DNA from: JAKFEW01 sp036675505
GTDB taxonomy: Bacteria; Cyanobacteriota; Sericytochromatia; S15B-MN24; JAQBPE01
Assembly: GCA_036675505.1 (NCBI GenBank)
Contig: JAKFEW010000053.1
Coordinates: 10,059-74,058 of the forward strand
Direction: 5' to 3'
DNA: 64,000 nucleotides
The notes below the pieces were generated by a model that ran no database searches, was not told the origin of the DNA, and saw nothing but the letters and a program-made list of their open reading frames with translations. Each line of letters starts with the position of its first letter. Within the stretch, counting starts at the first letter, position 1. The translations under genes were made by a program, and so were the position numbers. Positions 37,174 through 45,715 of this stretch are shown here, piece after piece.

Positions 37174-37269
37174 CCAGATAACGGGAAGGAATCGGCGGGC
37201 ATCGGTGGATGGACGCCAGATAACGGGAGGGTAGGCAACCTGAGCAGGTGGCGGACTCCGGATAACGGG
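37174..37269. repeat. Three GATAACGGG sites at exact 42-bp spacing
   Basis: CCAGATAACGGG at 37174 and 37216 and CCGGATAACGGG at 37258, each exactly 42 bp apart, equal to four helical turns. The DNA between copies is not conserved. The surrounding 37045-37446 has no gene; it also carries an ACATAACC at 37344. It is upstream of the lipoprotein gene at 37044 and downstream of the gene at 37447. Confidence 0.75.
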
Positions 37270-37421
37270 GTGCCTCGACGCGGGTGCCTGGAGGCCGGAC
37301 CGTCCGTGGGCGAACGTTCGTCCGGCCCGCCGAGCGGTGCGTCACATAACCTCGCCAGAAGGGGCGGGGAACCGGCGAACAACTCGCCTGATTCTCCCCG
37401 CCCCTCGCGTTTCATTCCTGT

Positions 37422-37439
37422 CCTCGCCTCAGGGCGAGG
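37422..37439 (-). terminator. Terminator candidate after the 37447-38175 gene
   Basis: A CCTCGCC arm (37422-37428) pairs with GGCGAGG (37433-37439), 7 nt after the stop on the minus strand. There is no strong U-tract. Confidence 0.55.
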
Positions 37440-37446
37440 AGGATGC

Positions 37447-38175
37447 TTACGGCTGGACCATCAGGCTGCTGTAGTTGCTGATCCGCCAGCCCCGATCGCC
37501 GTCCTGCTGCAGGCGCACCGGCCGCGAGCGGACCTCGGTGGGCGCGCCGGTGACCTTGATGTAGAAAGTCCACATCTTGCCGTCCTCGCTCAGGCCCTGA
37601 TCAATCGCCTTGTACTCCTTGTCGATGGCCACCTTGGCCGCCATCTGGTCCCACGGCAACGCGGCCGACGCGGCCGCGTCGAGGTAGTACGAGCCGAGCT
37701 TCGTGTTCCGATCGAGCGTGCGGAAGTAGATCTCGTCCACCACCTGCGGCTCGACGCCGGTGGGCGAGGACGCGGTCTGCTGGACCAGGCCCGAACGCAG
37801 CGCGTAGCCCATCATCGCGCGGCCAAGCTTCTTGTCCAGGTCGTAGGTGACGAGGCCGGTGACGAAGAGGCGCGCGACCTTCTCGGGTTCCTGGGCGGAG
37901 GCGGCGTCGACCGCGGCCATGTAGGCCTTCACGGCCGCCGCCACTTCGGCGCTCGCGCCGGGGGCGGTCGAGGCGCCCACGCCCACGCCAGCCGACGCGG
38001 CCGCCGTCGGCGCGGTGGTGGCGCCTGTGACCGGGCTGGCACCGGGCGCCGGGGAGCCGCCCTGGCCTTCGGCCTTCGCCGCCTGAAGCGCGGCCTGGAG
38101 GACCGCTGGCGAGCAGGCTGCGAGCATGCTCGCGGCGAGGGCGCCGGCGACGAGGACGGGCGTGAGCTTCTTCAA
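37447..38175 (-). CDS. Lipoprotein of unknown function
   Basis: A 242-residue lipoprotein (SMLAACSPA). A Gly/Ala/Thr-rich linker of about 50 residues leads to an alpha+beta domain (residues 80-242) with a NTF2-like feel: a helix pair, then strands YYLDAA, WTFYIKVTG and VRLQQDGDRGWRI. The start is TTG at 38175, with GAGGAG 6 nt upstream; ATG at 38202 is also in frame but overlaps that site. Confidence 0.75.
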   Translation of the reverse strand: MKKLTPVLVAGALAASMLAACSPAVLQAALQAAKAEGQGGSPAPGASPVTGATTAPTAAASAGVGVGASTAPGASAEVAAAVKAYMAAVDAASAQEPEKVARLFVTGLVTYDLDKKLGRAMMGYALRSGLVQQTASSPTGVEPQVVDEIYFRTLDRNTKLGSYYLDAAASAALPWDQMAAKVAIDKEYKAIDQGLSEDGKMWTFYIKVTGAPTEVRSRPVRLQQDGDRGWRISNYSSLMVQP

Positions 38176-38301
38176 GGTGTTCTCCTCAATGATTGGGTCC
38201 ATGCGGTTGGGATTCGATGGTCGTACGCCAAGGACGACCATCCGGTCGATCAGGTTCCCCGTTTTTCGTCGCGGCGTCAAGCGAGCAGGCCTGAAGTTGA
38301 A

Positions 38302-38331
38302 ACCGCCCGGAAGCCTCGACTTCCGGGCGGT
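38302..38331 (-). terminator. Terminator after the 38352-38987 gene
   Basis: A perfect 12-bp stem (38302-38313 with 38320-38331) and a 6-nt loop. On the minus strand it is followed by TTCAACTTC. Confidence 0.75.
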
Positions 38332-38351
38332 CGTGTCTTTCCGGTATCCGC

Positions 38352-38987
38352 TCAGCGGCGCTGGATGTCGTTGGCCGAGAACTGGCCGGCCGTTTCGACG
38401 CGACTCACGACGGCTTCCATCGCTTCCTTCGCGCCCCGGGTGCGGGCGCAAGCGATCGACTCCTCGATCGGGCAGGTGAAGCCCACGAAGAGCCGCGTGG
38501 GGTTGCCCTTGGCGCGGGGTCGGAACGGACGGACCGTGTGCAGGCATTCGGGGTTGGCGCAGGCCACCTCCACGCGCATCAGCCGCTCGGCCTCGGCGAG
38601 CGTGGGCACGCGCGCCTCGATGCGGCGGCGGGTGCCGCCGCGAACCAGCCGATCGCCCTCGTAGGCATTGACGTAGAGATGCGGCAGGATCGCGGTCGCG
38701 AACTCCGGGTGTTCCTGCAGCGCGCGCGCGACGGGGCGATCGCCGATCAGCGAGTCGAGCCGACGCTGCTGGTGCCCCAGGAACCCGGCCAGCGCCTCCC
38801 AGCCCGAGCGGCCGAGGACCTCGCCGCCGGCCATCAGGCTGACGCCGTCCGGGCCGACCCGGAGCTCATAGCGTCGGCCGCCGGCAACGACGTTCATCGC
38901 GCCTTCGCCCAGGCGTTCGAGGTAGCAGGACTCGACCAGGGGGCGATCCAGCTTCGCTGATTCCTTGCGGTCATCCGGCGTGGCCAT
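38352..38987 (-). CDS. Protein of unknown function with C-terminal Cys pairs
   Basis: A 211-residue soluble protein with no family I recognise. A beta-rich N-terminal half (RYELRVGPDGVSLMAGG) leads to a helical middle. The C-terminal third has CANPEC and later C-x7-C, a zinc-ribbon-like arrangement. It is a single gene with its own strong terminator. Confidence 0.7.
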   Translation of the reverse strand: MATPDDRKESAKLDRPLVESCYLERLGEGAMNVVAGGRRYELRVGPDGVSLMAGGEVLGRSGWEALAGFLGHQQRRLDSLIGDRPVARALQEHPEFATAILPHLYVNAYEGDRLVRGGTRRRIEARVPTLAEAERLMRVEVACANPECLHTVRPFRPRAKGNPTRLFVGFTCPIEESIACARTRGAKEAMEAVVSRVETAGQFSANDIQRR

Positions 38988-39191
38988 GACACTTCCTCCT
39001 CACGTGTTGCGGGGCACTTCGCCCCAGGCGAACGTTCGTTCGAAAATACTATACACCACACCGATCGCCTGGTCGATCCCCCCTCGAGAAATTCGCCCGG
39101 GAGACCGGGATCCGGAACGTGTCATGTCGTGTCAAACGGCCCCATTTGAGGAATAGGTGAATAAGGGGTTTCAGCCCCCGGAGGCCCTTCC

Positions 39192-40814
39192 TTGACGTCG
39201 GAAATCAACCCGCTCCGATCGAACAATTCGCCCATGCCAAACGCCGGCAATGCCGGCCCCGAAGGCTTGCGCAACCAGTACAACCAGCGTGGAAACCGGG
39301 GCGGCAAGGACAAGGACGAGAAGAAGAAGGAAGAGAAGGACGAGCCCGAAGCCTCGGCCGAAGAGGCCGACGAGGAACAGGGCCACCTCGACACGGACAG
39401 CTTCTCGGGCCGAAAGGCCCGCTCGGTGATCGACAACCTGTTCTCGGAGTCGCTGCCCTGGGAACGCGAGGAAGAGGATCGCATCGCCAAGCTCGAGGAG
39501 CTCAAGCGCAAGCGCGAAGAGCTCACCCGGCGGGGCGGCACGAGCCCCGGCTCCGCCGCGCGGCCGGCCACCGGGCCGCTCGGGCGCAAGCCCGGCGGCA
39601 CCGGCCCGCAGCTGCCCGCCCGCGGGGGCACCGGACCGCTCGGCAACGTGAAAGTCCCGCCGCCGCCCGTGGACGCGCCGCCACCGGCTGCGGCACCCGG
39701 TGGCACGCCGATTGGTCGGCGGGTCGACGAGAACTTCGACCCCACCGCCGCGCTGAACAGCACGCTGCTCGCCCAGCAGGCGCTGCGGGACCGCCAGGCC
39801 CAGCGCGAACGAGATGAAAAGGAGCGCCTCGACCGGGAGGCCCAGGCGCTCGACGCGCCCGGTCTCGCCAAGTTCCTGCGGCCTGCAGCGGGCCCCCGCA
39901 CGCCGTCGGAGCGCGTGGCGACTCCCATGGACGACGGCGGGATGTTGACGGCGCCGACCCGGCCGGACATCGAGATCGCGCCGGTCAGCGAAGCCCGGAG
40001 TGCCGCCGTCGAAGCGGCGCGCCGCGCGGTTGCGCCGCCGGCCGTACGGCCGCCCAGCGTCGATGATCTGGCGGGCAGCGCCCCGCCGAGCGGCCCGGCG
40101 ACGCCCACGCCCCGCACGCCCACCGGCAAGCTGCCCTCGCGCCTGCCTGCGCCGCCCCGGCCAGGCTCGGGCAAGCTCGACGCCACCCTGGCCGCGGGTC
40201 AGGCGCGTCAGGCTCCACGATCGCCTGCCGACCAGGGCGGCCAGGTCCGCCCGCCTGCCGACCCAGGCCGCCAGCCACGGGCACGGACGGGGCCGCTGCC
40301 GATGGCCGAACCCGCCGCCCGCGCCGATCTGGCCGAGGCGCGCGGGCCCGCGGCGCCGTCCTGGACGACCGCCGGCTCAGATCCGATCCCGCCGCTCGAC
40401 GCGCTCGCTTCGGTGGTGCCGGCGGCCGAGGCGGATGTCGCGCCGTTCCCGAGCGACGACGTCGCCGCAGACACGGCCGCAGGCGCAGGTGGGCCCGCGG
40501 TGTTCGGCGACGGCACACCGCCACCGCCGGTCAAGGCCGGCAAGGTGAGCGCGGCGTGCGTGTACCGCATCATCGACGTCGGCACCAACAAGCCGCTCGG
40601 GGGGGCACGGGTCGAGCTCGAGCCGACCAGCGACGACCTGTTGCCCAACATCCACGGCCAGGCCAACCAGCACGGCTGGTATGCGGCGGAAGGGCTGCCC
40701 CCCGGCGAGTACCGCGTGACCGTCCGCGCGCCGGGTTACATCCCGGCCTTCAAGGTGCGGCTGCTGGACCTCGGCGTGGTGGACGACCTCGCGATTTTCA
40801 TCGGCAAGCCATAA
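39192..40814 (+). CDS. Long disordered protein with C-terminal carboxypeptidase-regulatory-like domain
   Basis: A 540-residue protein with no signal peptide. Residues 30-120 are highly charged (Lys/Glu-rich, coiled-coil capable); residues 120-460 are Pro/Ala/Gly-rich and probably disordered. The last 85 residues form a beta-sandwich of the CarboxypepD_reg type (VYRIIDVGTNKPLGGARVELE, GLPPGEYRVTVRAPGY). The start is TTG at 39192, with GGAGG 8 nt upstream. It may tether a beta-sandwich at a membrane or polymer surface; this is inference. Confidence 0.8.
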   Translation: MTSEINPLRSNNSPMPNAGNAGPEGLRNQYNQRGNRGGKDKDEKKKEEKDEPEASAEEADEEQGHLDTDSFSGRKARSVIDNLFSESLPWEREEEDRIAKLEELKRKREELTRRGGTSPGSAARPATGPLGRKPGGTGPQLPARGGTGPLGNVKVPPPPVDAPPPAAAPGGTPIGRRVDENFDPTAALNSTLLAQQALRDRQAQRERDEKERLDREAQALDAPGLAKFLRPAAGPRTPSERVATPMDDGGMLTAPTRPDIEIAPVSEARSAAVEAARRAVAPPAVRPPSVDDLAGSAPPSGPATPTPRTPTGKLPSRLPAPPRPGSGKLDATLAAGQARQAPRSPADQGGQVRPPADPGRQPRARTGPLPMAEPAARADLAEARGPAAPSWTTAGSDPIPPLDALASVVPAAEADVAPFPSDDVAADTAAGAGGPAVFGDGTPPPPVKAGKVSAACVYRIIDVGTNKPLGGARVELEPTSDDLLPNIHGQANQHGWYAAEGLPPGEYRVTVRAPGYIPAFKVRLLDLGVVDDLAIFIGKP

Positions 40815-40822
40815 GCCCGGGC

Positions 40823-41005
40823 CTACAACGACGCCGCAACCGCGTCGACGGCCGATTGCAGGGTGTCGAGCATGTTGGTGCCGACCTGGGAGAGTCCCCC
40901 GATCGCCACCACGGAAACGCATGCCAGGATCAGCGACGTCTCGACCAAGGATTGCCCCTCTTCGCGCCGCTTCAGGCGTAGATATCCCTCTCGCACGGGT
41001 CGCAT
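40823..41005 (-). CDS. Flp/Fap-type (class III) pilin-like protein
   Basis: A 60-residue protein with the layout of Flp pilins: a short basic leader (MRPVREGYLRLKRREEG), a processing site G-QSLVE, then a hydrophobic helix (TSLILACVSVVAIGGLSQVGT) with an amphipathic end. Flp pilins are processed by TadV-type peptidases and assembled by Tad machinery, none of which is in the window. GGAGG lies 9 nt before the ATG. It is convergent with the 540-aa gene. Confidence 0.8.
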   Translation of the reverse strand: MRPVREGYLRLKRREEGQSLVETSLILACVSVVAIGGLSQVGTNMLDTLQSAVDAVAASL

Positions 41006-41087
41006 CGATCTGAACCTCCAACCGGGGCGCCCGCCCTTCGATCCGCTCGGACCGATGCGAGGCGGCATTCCCACGTGACCGCCATCA

Positions 41088-44000
41088 TCATGGCGAGCTG
41101 GGGTGGCGGATCGGTTCGCGCGCCAGGTTGAGATTCCGCAACGCACCTGCGCCCAGAGCCCGCGCCACGAGCCGAGTTAGCAGGCGTTCCCGGCGATCGC
41201 CATCCAGTAGGCCCGCGTGCGCGTCGCGGGAGACCGCCGCGAGGGCCCGATGGGTCCAGCGCTGGGGATCGAAGGCGGCGATCGCGAAGGGCAGCCGCGA
41301 GGGCCTGCCGATCTGGCTGGACATGCGCGCATAGGCGCGGCGCACGTCCGGCGCGTTGAGCAGTGCGCACAGGTAGTGGGCCTCGGCCTCTTCGGCGCAC
41401 GGGACGAGGTTCACCTTCCCCTCGGGGATGACGAGCTTCGTCTCGCCCCAAGGCGTCTCGGCCATGCCGATCACGGCCGCACGCAGCTCGCCGAGCTCCG
41501 GCCAGACCACCTTCCAGGGCGCAAATGTGTAGGGCCCGACCCGCCAGAGGCCGTAGAAGGGCTGGCCGGCGCGATATTCCTTGTAGGAGCCACGCCGCTC
41601 GAGCAGGTCGCGGTAGCGCCGCAGGTAGTCGAGCGTCGCGGCCGGCATCCGCTCGGGCGGCAGGGGCTTCGCGCCCGTCTCCACGTCGTGCGGCAACACC
41701 ACCAGCGCGTCGCCGGGCACCGCCCGGAACGGCGTCACATCCGCGCCGCGCAGCAACGGAAAAAGCAGTTCGGGCTCGAGCAGGGCGCGGGTCTGGACGA
41801 CGCCGTCGCGGGCGCGCGGGTTGAGGCCGTTCTCCACCAGCAGCAGCCCGCCTGCAGGCCGCGCCCCGGCGACGGGGCGGACCCAGAAGACGCCGTGGGG
41901 CGAGGTCTCGGTGGCGCGCCGACCTCGGTAGGCGCTCGGGCCCAGCAACGCGAGCAGGCGCGGCAAGACCTCCGGTGCGTCGATCAGGTAAGGGCCGCCG
42001 TCGCCGTCCACCGCCCGCGCCGCCTCGTCGTGCCGCACGAGGCCGGGTGCCACGTCGCGCCATGCGGCGCCCGGCTCGCGCGCAGCCGCGCCGGGCTTCG
42101 CGCGCCAGACGGCGACGGGCACGGCCGCCGGCCCCGGCACGCCGCGCTGCACCACGTAGGTCACCGGCTTGCAGGCGGCCTCGAAGGGTCTTAGCGCCGA
42201 CCAGTCGGCCAGCGCCTGCAAGCCGAGCGGCGTGCCGTCGGGCAGCCGCCAGCGCCGCAGGCCCTGGCTGGAGCGCACCTGCAGCATCTGGTGGGGCATC
42301 AGGAAGCCGAGGTGGCCGCCCGGCACCACCCAGCGCTCGAGCGCGGCGTGCGCGATCAGCGCGCAAACGTTGAGATCCGTGCCGCCCACGTAGCCGTCGT
42401 CAGAGAAGAGCCCGCGCGCACGGCACAGGTCGCGGATCGTCTCGCGATAGCCGTCGGGCAGGTCCTTCCATTCGACCCAGGGCGGGTTGCCGACGACGCG
42501 CTCGAAGGGATCGAGGGCCGCCGTGGCCAGGAAATTCTTCAAGATGCGTGCCCAGACCCGATCCCAACCGCGCGCCTCCAGCGCGACGAGCGCGTCGACG
42601 AAGTGCTGGACCGCATCGACCACGGCCGCGTTCGTGGCGTCCTCGCCGATCCCGCGCAGGAGCGCCCGGCAGGCCGCGTCGGCGTCAGCGGCCACGACCG
42701 CGCGCTCGACCTCGCGCATCACCGCGCCGAAGGCCGCTCCCGTGCGGGCCAGCGCCAGCGGCAGGGCGACGTCGAGCGACCCCATCGCGGTGGGCAGCGT
42801 GTAGGCCAGGCCCGGCACGCCGGCGAGGTCACAGGGAATGGGGGCGAAGGCCGCGTCGCCGAGATAGACCGGAATCTCGATGCGGCCAGACTCGGCGCCC
42901 AACTCGCCGAGCAAGCCGGCGATGCTGAGGAAGTAGTTCACGCGGGCCGTGAGCACGGCGAGCGGGTTCAGGTCGATGCCGCATACGCGGTCGAGCACCT
43001 GGCGCAGCCGTTCGGCGGCGGGCAGCCCGGCCGTCTCGGCCCGGACTTCGGCGATCAGCTCGACGAGGAACGTGCCGGACCCGCAGCACGGGTCGAGCCC
43101 GCGCCAACCCGCCGGCGCCGGCAGATCCGCGAGCACGGCCTGCGCCAGCCAGCGCGGCGTGTAATACTCGCCGAGGTCATGGCGCACGCTCGCCGGGATC
43201 GTGCGCTGGTAGAGCTGGCGGAACAGGTCGCCGAGGCCGCCCGCGCGCAGCAGCGGCGCGCGTCCCTCGTACTCGGCGAGCCGGGCGATCGCCGCGCGCA
43301 CCGCCGTCGCCAGCCCCGGCGTCCATTGATCGGCATCGGCGTACCAGGCGAAGAAATCGCCCTCGAGCAGGTTCTCGAGCCCGGAGGCGCGCAGCAGGTG
43401 CCCATCCTCGAGCTCGGCCATGAAGCGGCGCAGCTCGCCGTCCGGCGCGGCAGCGAGCACGTCGAACCGCAGCGCTGCCCCGCCGAGGCGGAGCTCGCCG
43501 AGCACATGGGCTGCCACCAGCTTCACGACGATCGCGTAGCCGGTCTGCAGGGCGAAGAGCGCCCGGCCCGCGTCGACGAGCGCGTCGCCCGGCAACGCGA
43601 GGGCCTCACGGTAGGCGGCCAGGTGGCCGGCAGGGGCCTCATGGTGATCGACCGAGCGTGCGAAGAGCCTCCGCCATTCCGTGTGGAGCATACCGGTCTT
43701 GGGCGTCGCGACCCCCAGCGCCGCCCAGCAGGCGCCCGCGAGGCCGGCGCCCAGGCCGCCCGCGCCAGGCCGCTCGGTGGCGAAATCTTCGACCAGGTGT
43801 TCCTGGGTGAGCCCGCGCCGCCCCAGCGCCACGAGCGTTTCGACGTAACGCCTCAGCCGCGGGCCGTCGAGCGGCCCCGGGTGCTCGGCGCGGGGCTCGC
43901 CGCCCTCGAAGCCCACGAAGCGGATCTGACGCCCGTCGGTCACCACCCCCACGTGGGCGTCCCGATCCGCGACCACGGGCGCCACGTCGCGCAGGTACCC

Positions 44001-44282
44001 GACCAGCTGCTCGGTCGCCTCGGTCCAGGCGCCAGGGCTCGTCAGCCGCTGTTTGTATTCCGTGATCACGGCGCCGAATTGCGAGTCGATCCGCCGCCGC
44101 GTCGCCACCACCCGCGCCTCTCGGCGCGGCGCATAGTCGACGCCGTGGACGGCCAAAAGCCCGGCGACCGCCGTCTCGATGCGCGCGGCGACTTCGGTCT
44201 CGCTCGCGGCGCGATCACAGGCCCCGCCCAGGTGGGCCGCGATCCGCTCGTAATCGATCGTTCCTGGGTCTTCCGCGGTCAC
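41088..44282 (-). CDS. Type IIG restriction-modification-like protein
   Basis: A 1064-residue single-chain restriction and modification enzyme. N-terminal nuclease candidate: Asp66 and E75-x-K77 (RIDSQFGAVITEYK) form a PD-(D/E)xK site. Methyltransferase core: motif X region GEYYTPRWLAQ near 371, motif I LDPCCGSGTFLVELI near 398 and motif IV NPPWVEW near 598, an N6-adenine type. The C-terminal third is the probable target recognition region. No partner gene lies beside it. It resembles Eco57I/BREX PglX-like fusions, but the nuclease site favours type IIG. The target sequence is unknown. Confidence 0.85.
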   Translation of the reverse strand: MTAEDPGTIDYERIAAHLGGACDRAASETEVAARIETAVAGLLAVHGVDYAPRREARVVATRRRIDSQFGAVITEYKQRLTSPGAWTEATEQLVGYLRDVAPVVADRDAHVGVVTDGRQIRFVGFEGGEPRAEHPGPLDGPRLRRYVETLVALGRRGLTQEHLVEDFATERPGAGGLGAGLAGACWAALGVATPKTGMLHTEWRRLFARSVDHHEAPAGHLAAYREALALPGDALVDAGRALFALQTGYAIVVKLVAAHVLGELRLGGAALRFDVLAAAPDGELRRFMAELEDGHLLRASGLENLLEGDFFAWYADADQWTPGLATAVRAAIARLAEYEGRAPLLRAGGLGDLFRQLYQRTIPASVRHDLGEYYTPRWLAQAVLADLPAPAGWRGLDPCCGSGTFLVELIAEVRAETAGLPAAERLRQVLDRVCGIDLNPLAVLTARVNYFLSIAGLLGELGAESGRIEIPVYLGDAAFAPIPCDLAGVPGLAYTLPTAMGSLDVALPLALARTGAAFGAVMREVERAVVAADADAACRALLRGIGEDATNAAVVDAVQHFVDALVALEARGWDRVWARILKNFLATAALDPFERVVGNPPWVEWKDLPDGYRETIRDLCRARGLFSDDGYVGGTDLNVCALIAHAALERWVVPGGHLGFLMPHQMLQVRSSQGLRRWRLPDGTPLGLQALADWSALRPFEAACKPVTYVVQRGVPGPAAVPVAVWRAKPGAAAREPGAAWRDVAPGLVRHDEAARAVDGDGGPYLIDAPEVLPRLLALLGPSAYRGRRATETSPHGVFWVRPVAGARPAGGLLLVENGLNPRARDGVVQTRALLEPELLFPLLRGADVTPFRAVPGDALVVLPHDVETGAKPLPPERMPAATLDYLRRYRDLLERRGSYKEYRAGQPFYGLWRVGPYTFAPWKVVWPELGELRAAVIGMAETPWGETKLVIPEGKVNLVPCAEEAEAHYLCALLNAPDVRRAYARMSSQIGRPSRLPFAIAAFDPQRWTHRALAAVSRDAHAGLLDGDRRERLLTRLVARALGAGALRNLNLAREPIRHPSSP

Positions 44283-44757
44283 GGGTCGTCTTTACTGGCT
44301 CGGCAGGCGCGGATGGGATCGAAATTTCCCGGGGGTTACGGAACAATCGCTGGGGTGCAGGCGTCGGGAAAACTTGCGGGGGTCCGCATCCGTCCAGAAG
44401 CCTGGCGCCATACATCATAGCAGGTAGGCAAGCCGGACGGCGGCGGCCACGCGGGTCTCCGGAGCGAGACAGAACGCTGGCGGTACCCTTGGAGGTAACC
44501 AATTTAACGGTCCGAGATCCGAACATAAACGACGCCAGATCAGGGTTTTCCCGTACTTATGTCCTAATTCCGCTCGGCTGGTTAAGACGGCAAACGCGCA
44601 TGAGCGCAAGGCGCCCCGGCCGCCGGCCTCGACGAAGCTTAATGCAACATTACACTTCGCTTTTCACCTTCACAAAAGTTGACTGGATGTGAATACGCCG
44701 ATCCGATACGATTCCCTTGGTCCGAAACCGACCTCCCAGTTCACGAAGGAGACCTGA
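44283..44757 (+). promoter_or_regulatory. Intergenic region with sigma gene promoter candidate
   Basis: No gene is visible in 475 bp. The last 80 bp hold TTGACT at 44679-44684, a plausible -35; TCCGAT after a 17-nt spacer is a weak -10. The middle holds AT-richer blocks without clear symmetry. It is the long leader of the sigma-factor gene. Confidence 0.45.
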
Positions 44758-45495
44758 ATGAACAAGGTATACGCCGGAGCGACTCCGAAGGAGAAGGAGA
44801 GACTCGTGAATGAGTATCTCCCGCTCGTTCACAAGATCGCCCGGGGCCTGGCCCGCCGGAGCACCGATCCGGTGGATGACCTGATTCAGGTCGGCTCGAT
44901 CGGCCTGCTCGAGGCCATCAACCGCTACGAAACCGGCCACAATACCGAGTTCAAGACATACGCCGTTCACTTCATCACGGGGCACATCCGCCACTACCTC
45001 CGTGACCGTCAGACCCTCGTTCGCGGCCCGCGCGCCCTCCAGGAGCTTTCCTACCGGTTGCGCCAGGTCACTCAGGAACTGAGCCACCGCCTTGGCCGCG
45101 AGGCCACCAACCAGGAGCTCGCCGAAGCCCTGAACGTTTCGACCGACCTGATCGATCAGGCCCGCGTCTACGATCGCCGCGTCACCGTGATGTGGCTGGA
45201 TCAAGAGACCGGCGACGGCGAAGACGACGAGCAGCGCTCGCTGCTCAACACGCTGGCCGATCCCGTGACCAGCAATGCGCACGCCAACGAGCGTGACGAG
45301 CGCCTCGTCCTGACCGAGGCCATGAAGCACCTGCCCGACCACCAGCGTGAGCTGCTTCAGATGCGGTACTTCGACGACCTGACGCAGGCCGAGCTGTCGC
45401 GCCGCCTGGGCATCAGCCAGATGGAAGTTTGCCGCCGGCTCAAGAAGGCCGAAAAACAGCTTCGTCTGATCGTCGCAAACAGCCCCGTTCGCTAG
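44758..45495 (+). CDS. RNA polymerase sigma factor, group 3 (SigB/SigF-like)
   Basis: A 245-residue alternative sigma factor. Region 2 is clear (VHKIARGLARRST, DDLIQVGSIGLLEAINRY), region 3 has the LGREATNQELAEALNVS helix-turn-helix, and region 4 has LPDHQRELLQMRYFDDLTQAELSRRLGISQMEV. There is no region 1.1. The domain set and sequence fit the SigF-type group 3 factors of cyanobacteria, which control stress and motility genes. It is monocistronic, with a strong terminator 25 nt after the stop, and no anti-sigma gene is adjacent. Confidence 0.93.
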   Translation: MNKVYAGATPKEKERLVNEYLPLVHKIARGLARRSTDPVDDLIQVGSIGLLEAINRYETGHNTEFKTYAVHFITGHIRHYLRDRQTLVRGPRALQELSYRLRQVTQELSHRLGREATNQELAEALNVSTDLIDQARVYDRRVTVMWLDQETGDGEDDEQRSLLNTLADPVTSNAHANERDERLVLTEAMKHLPDHQRELLQMRYFDDLTQAELSRRLGISQMEVCRRLKKAEKQLRLIVANSPVR

Positions 45496-45520
45496 TTTCA
45501 ATCTCTCTCTGATAACTTAG

Positions 45521-45559
45521 ATGGGCCGGGAACCAAAAAGGTTCCCGGCCCATTTCTTT
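45521..45559 (+). terminator. Rho-independent terminator after the sigma factor
   Basis: A perfect 14-bp stem (45521-45534 with 45540-45553), loop AAAAA and a TTCTTT tail. Confidence 0.93.
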
Positions 45560-45670
45560 GGGTTGGTGATGCCGCGCCGGTGCCGACACAACTCGTTACA
45601 TGCGTTATGGAATCCGTGTCTCGCCGTATGACAGATGTGACGCCGATCTCAGCAGGGCGTGGGGCGAACA

Positions 45671-45696
45671 GGCCAGATAACATTAGTTATCAGGCC
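45671..45696. repeat. GATAAC-N4-GTTATC palindromic element, copy 2
   Basis: The most symmetric copy: GATAAC, ATTA, GTTATC, flanked by GGCC on both sides. It lies 19 nt beyond the stop of the AlgJ-like gene (minus strand). Confidence 0.75.
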
Positions 45697-45715
45697 TCCG
45701 TATTCCTGTCGGCCC

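Noticed and set aside
37174..37269. A short CRISPR array
   Set aside because: The repeated core is only 12 bp, there are three copies and no cas genes. Spacing is 42 bp but the intervening DNA does not behave as spacers.
45521..45559. Another member of the GATAAC palindrome family
   Set aside because: It is a classical terminator with a long GC stem and a T-rich tail; the nearby GATAAC at 45511 is not part of a dyad.
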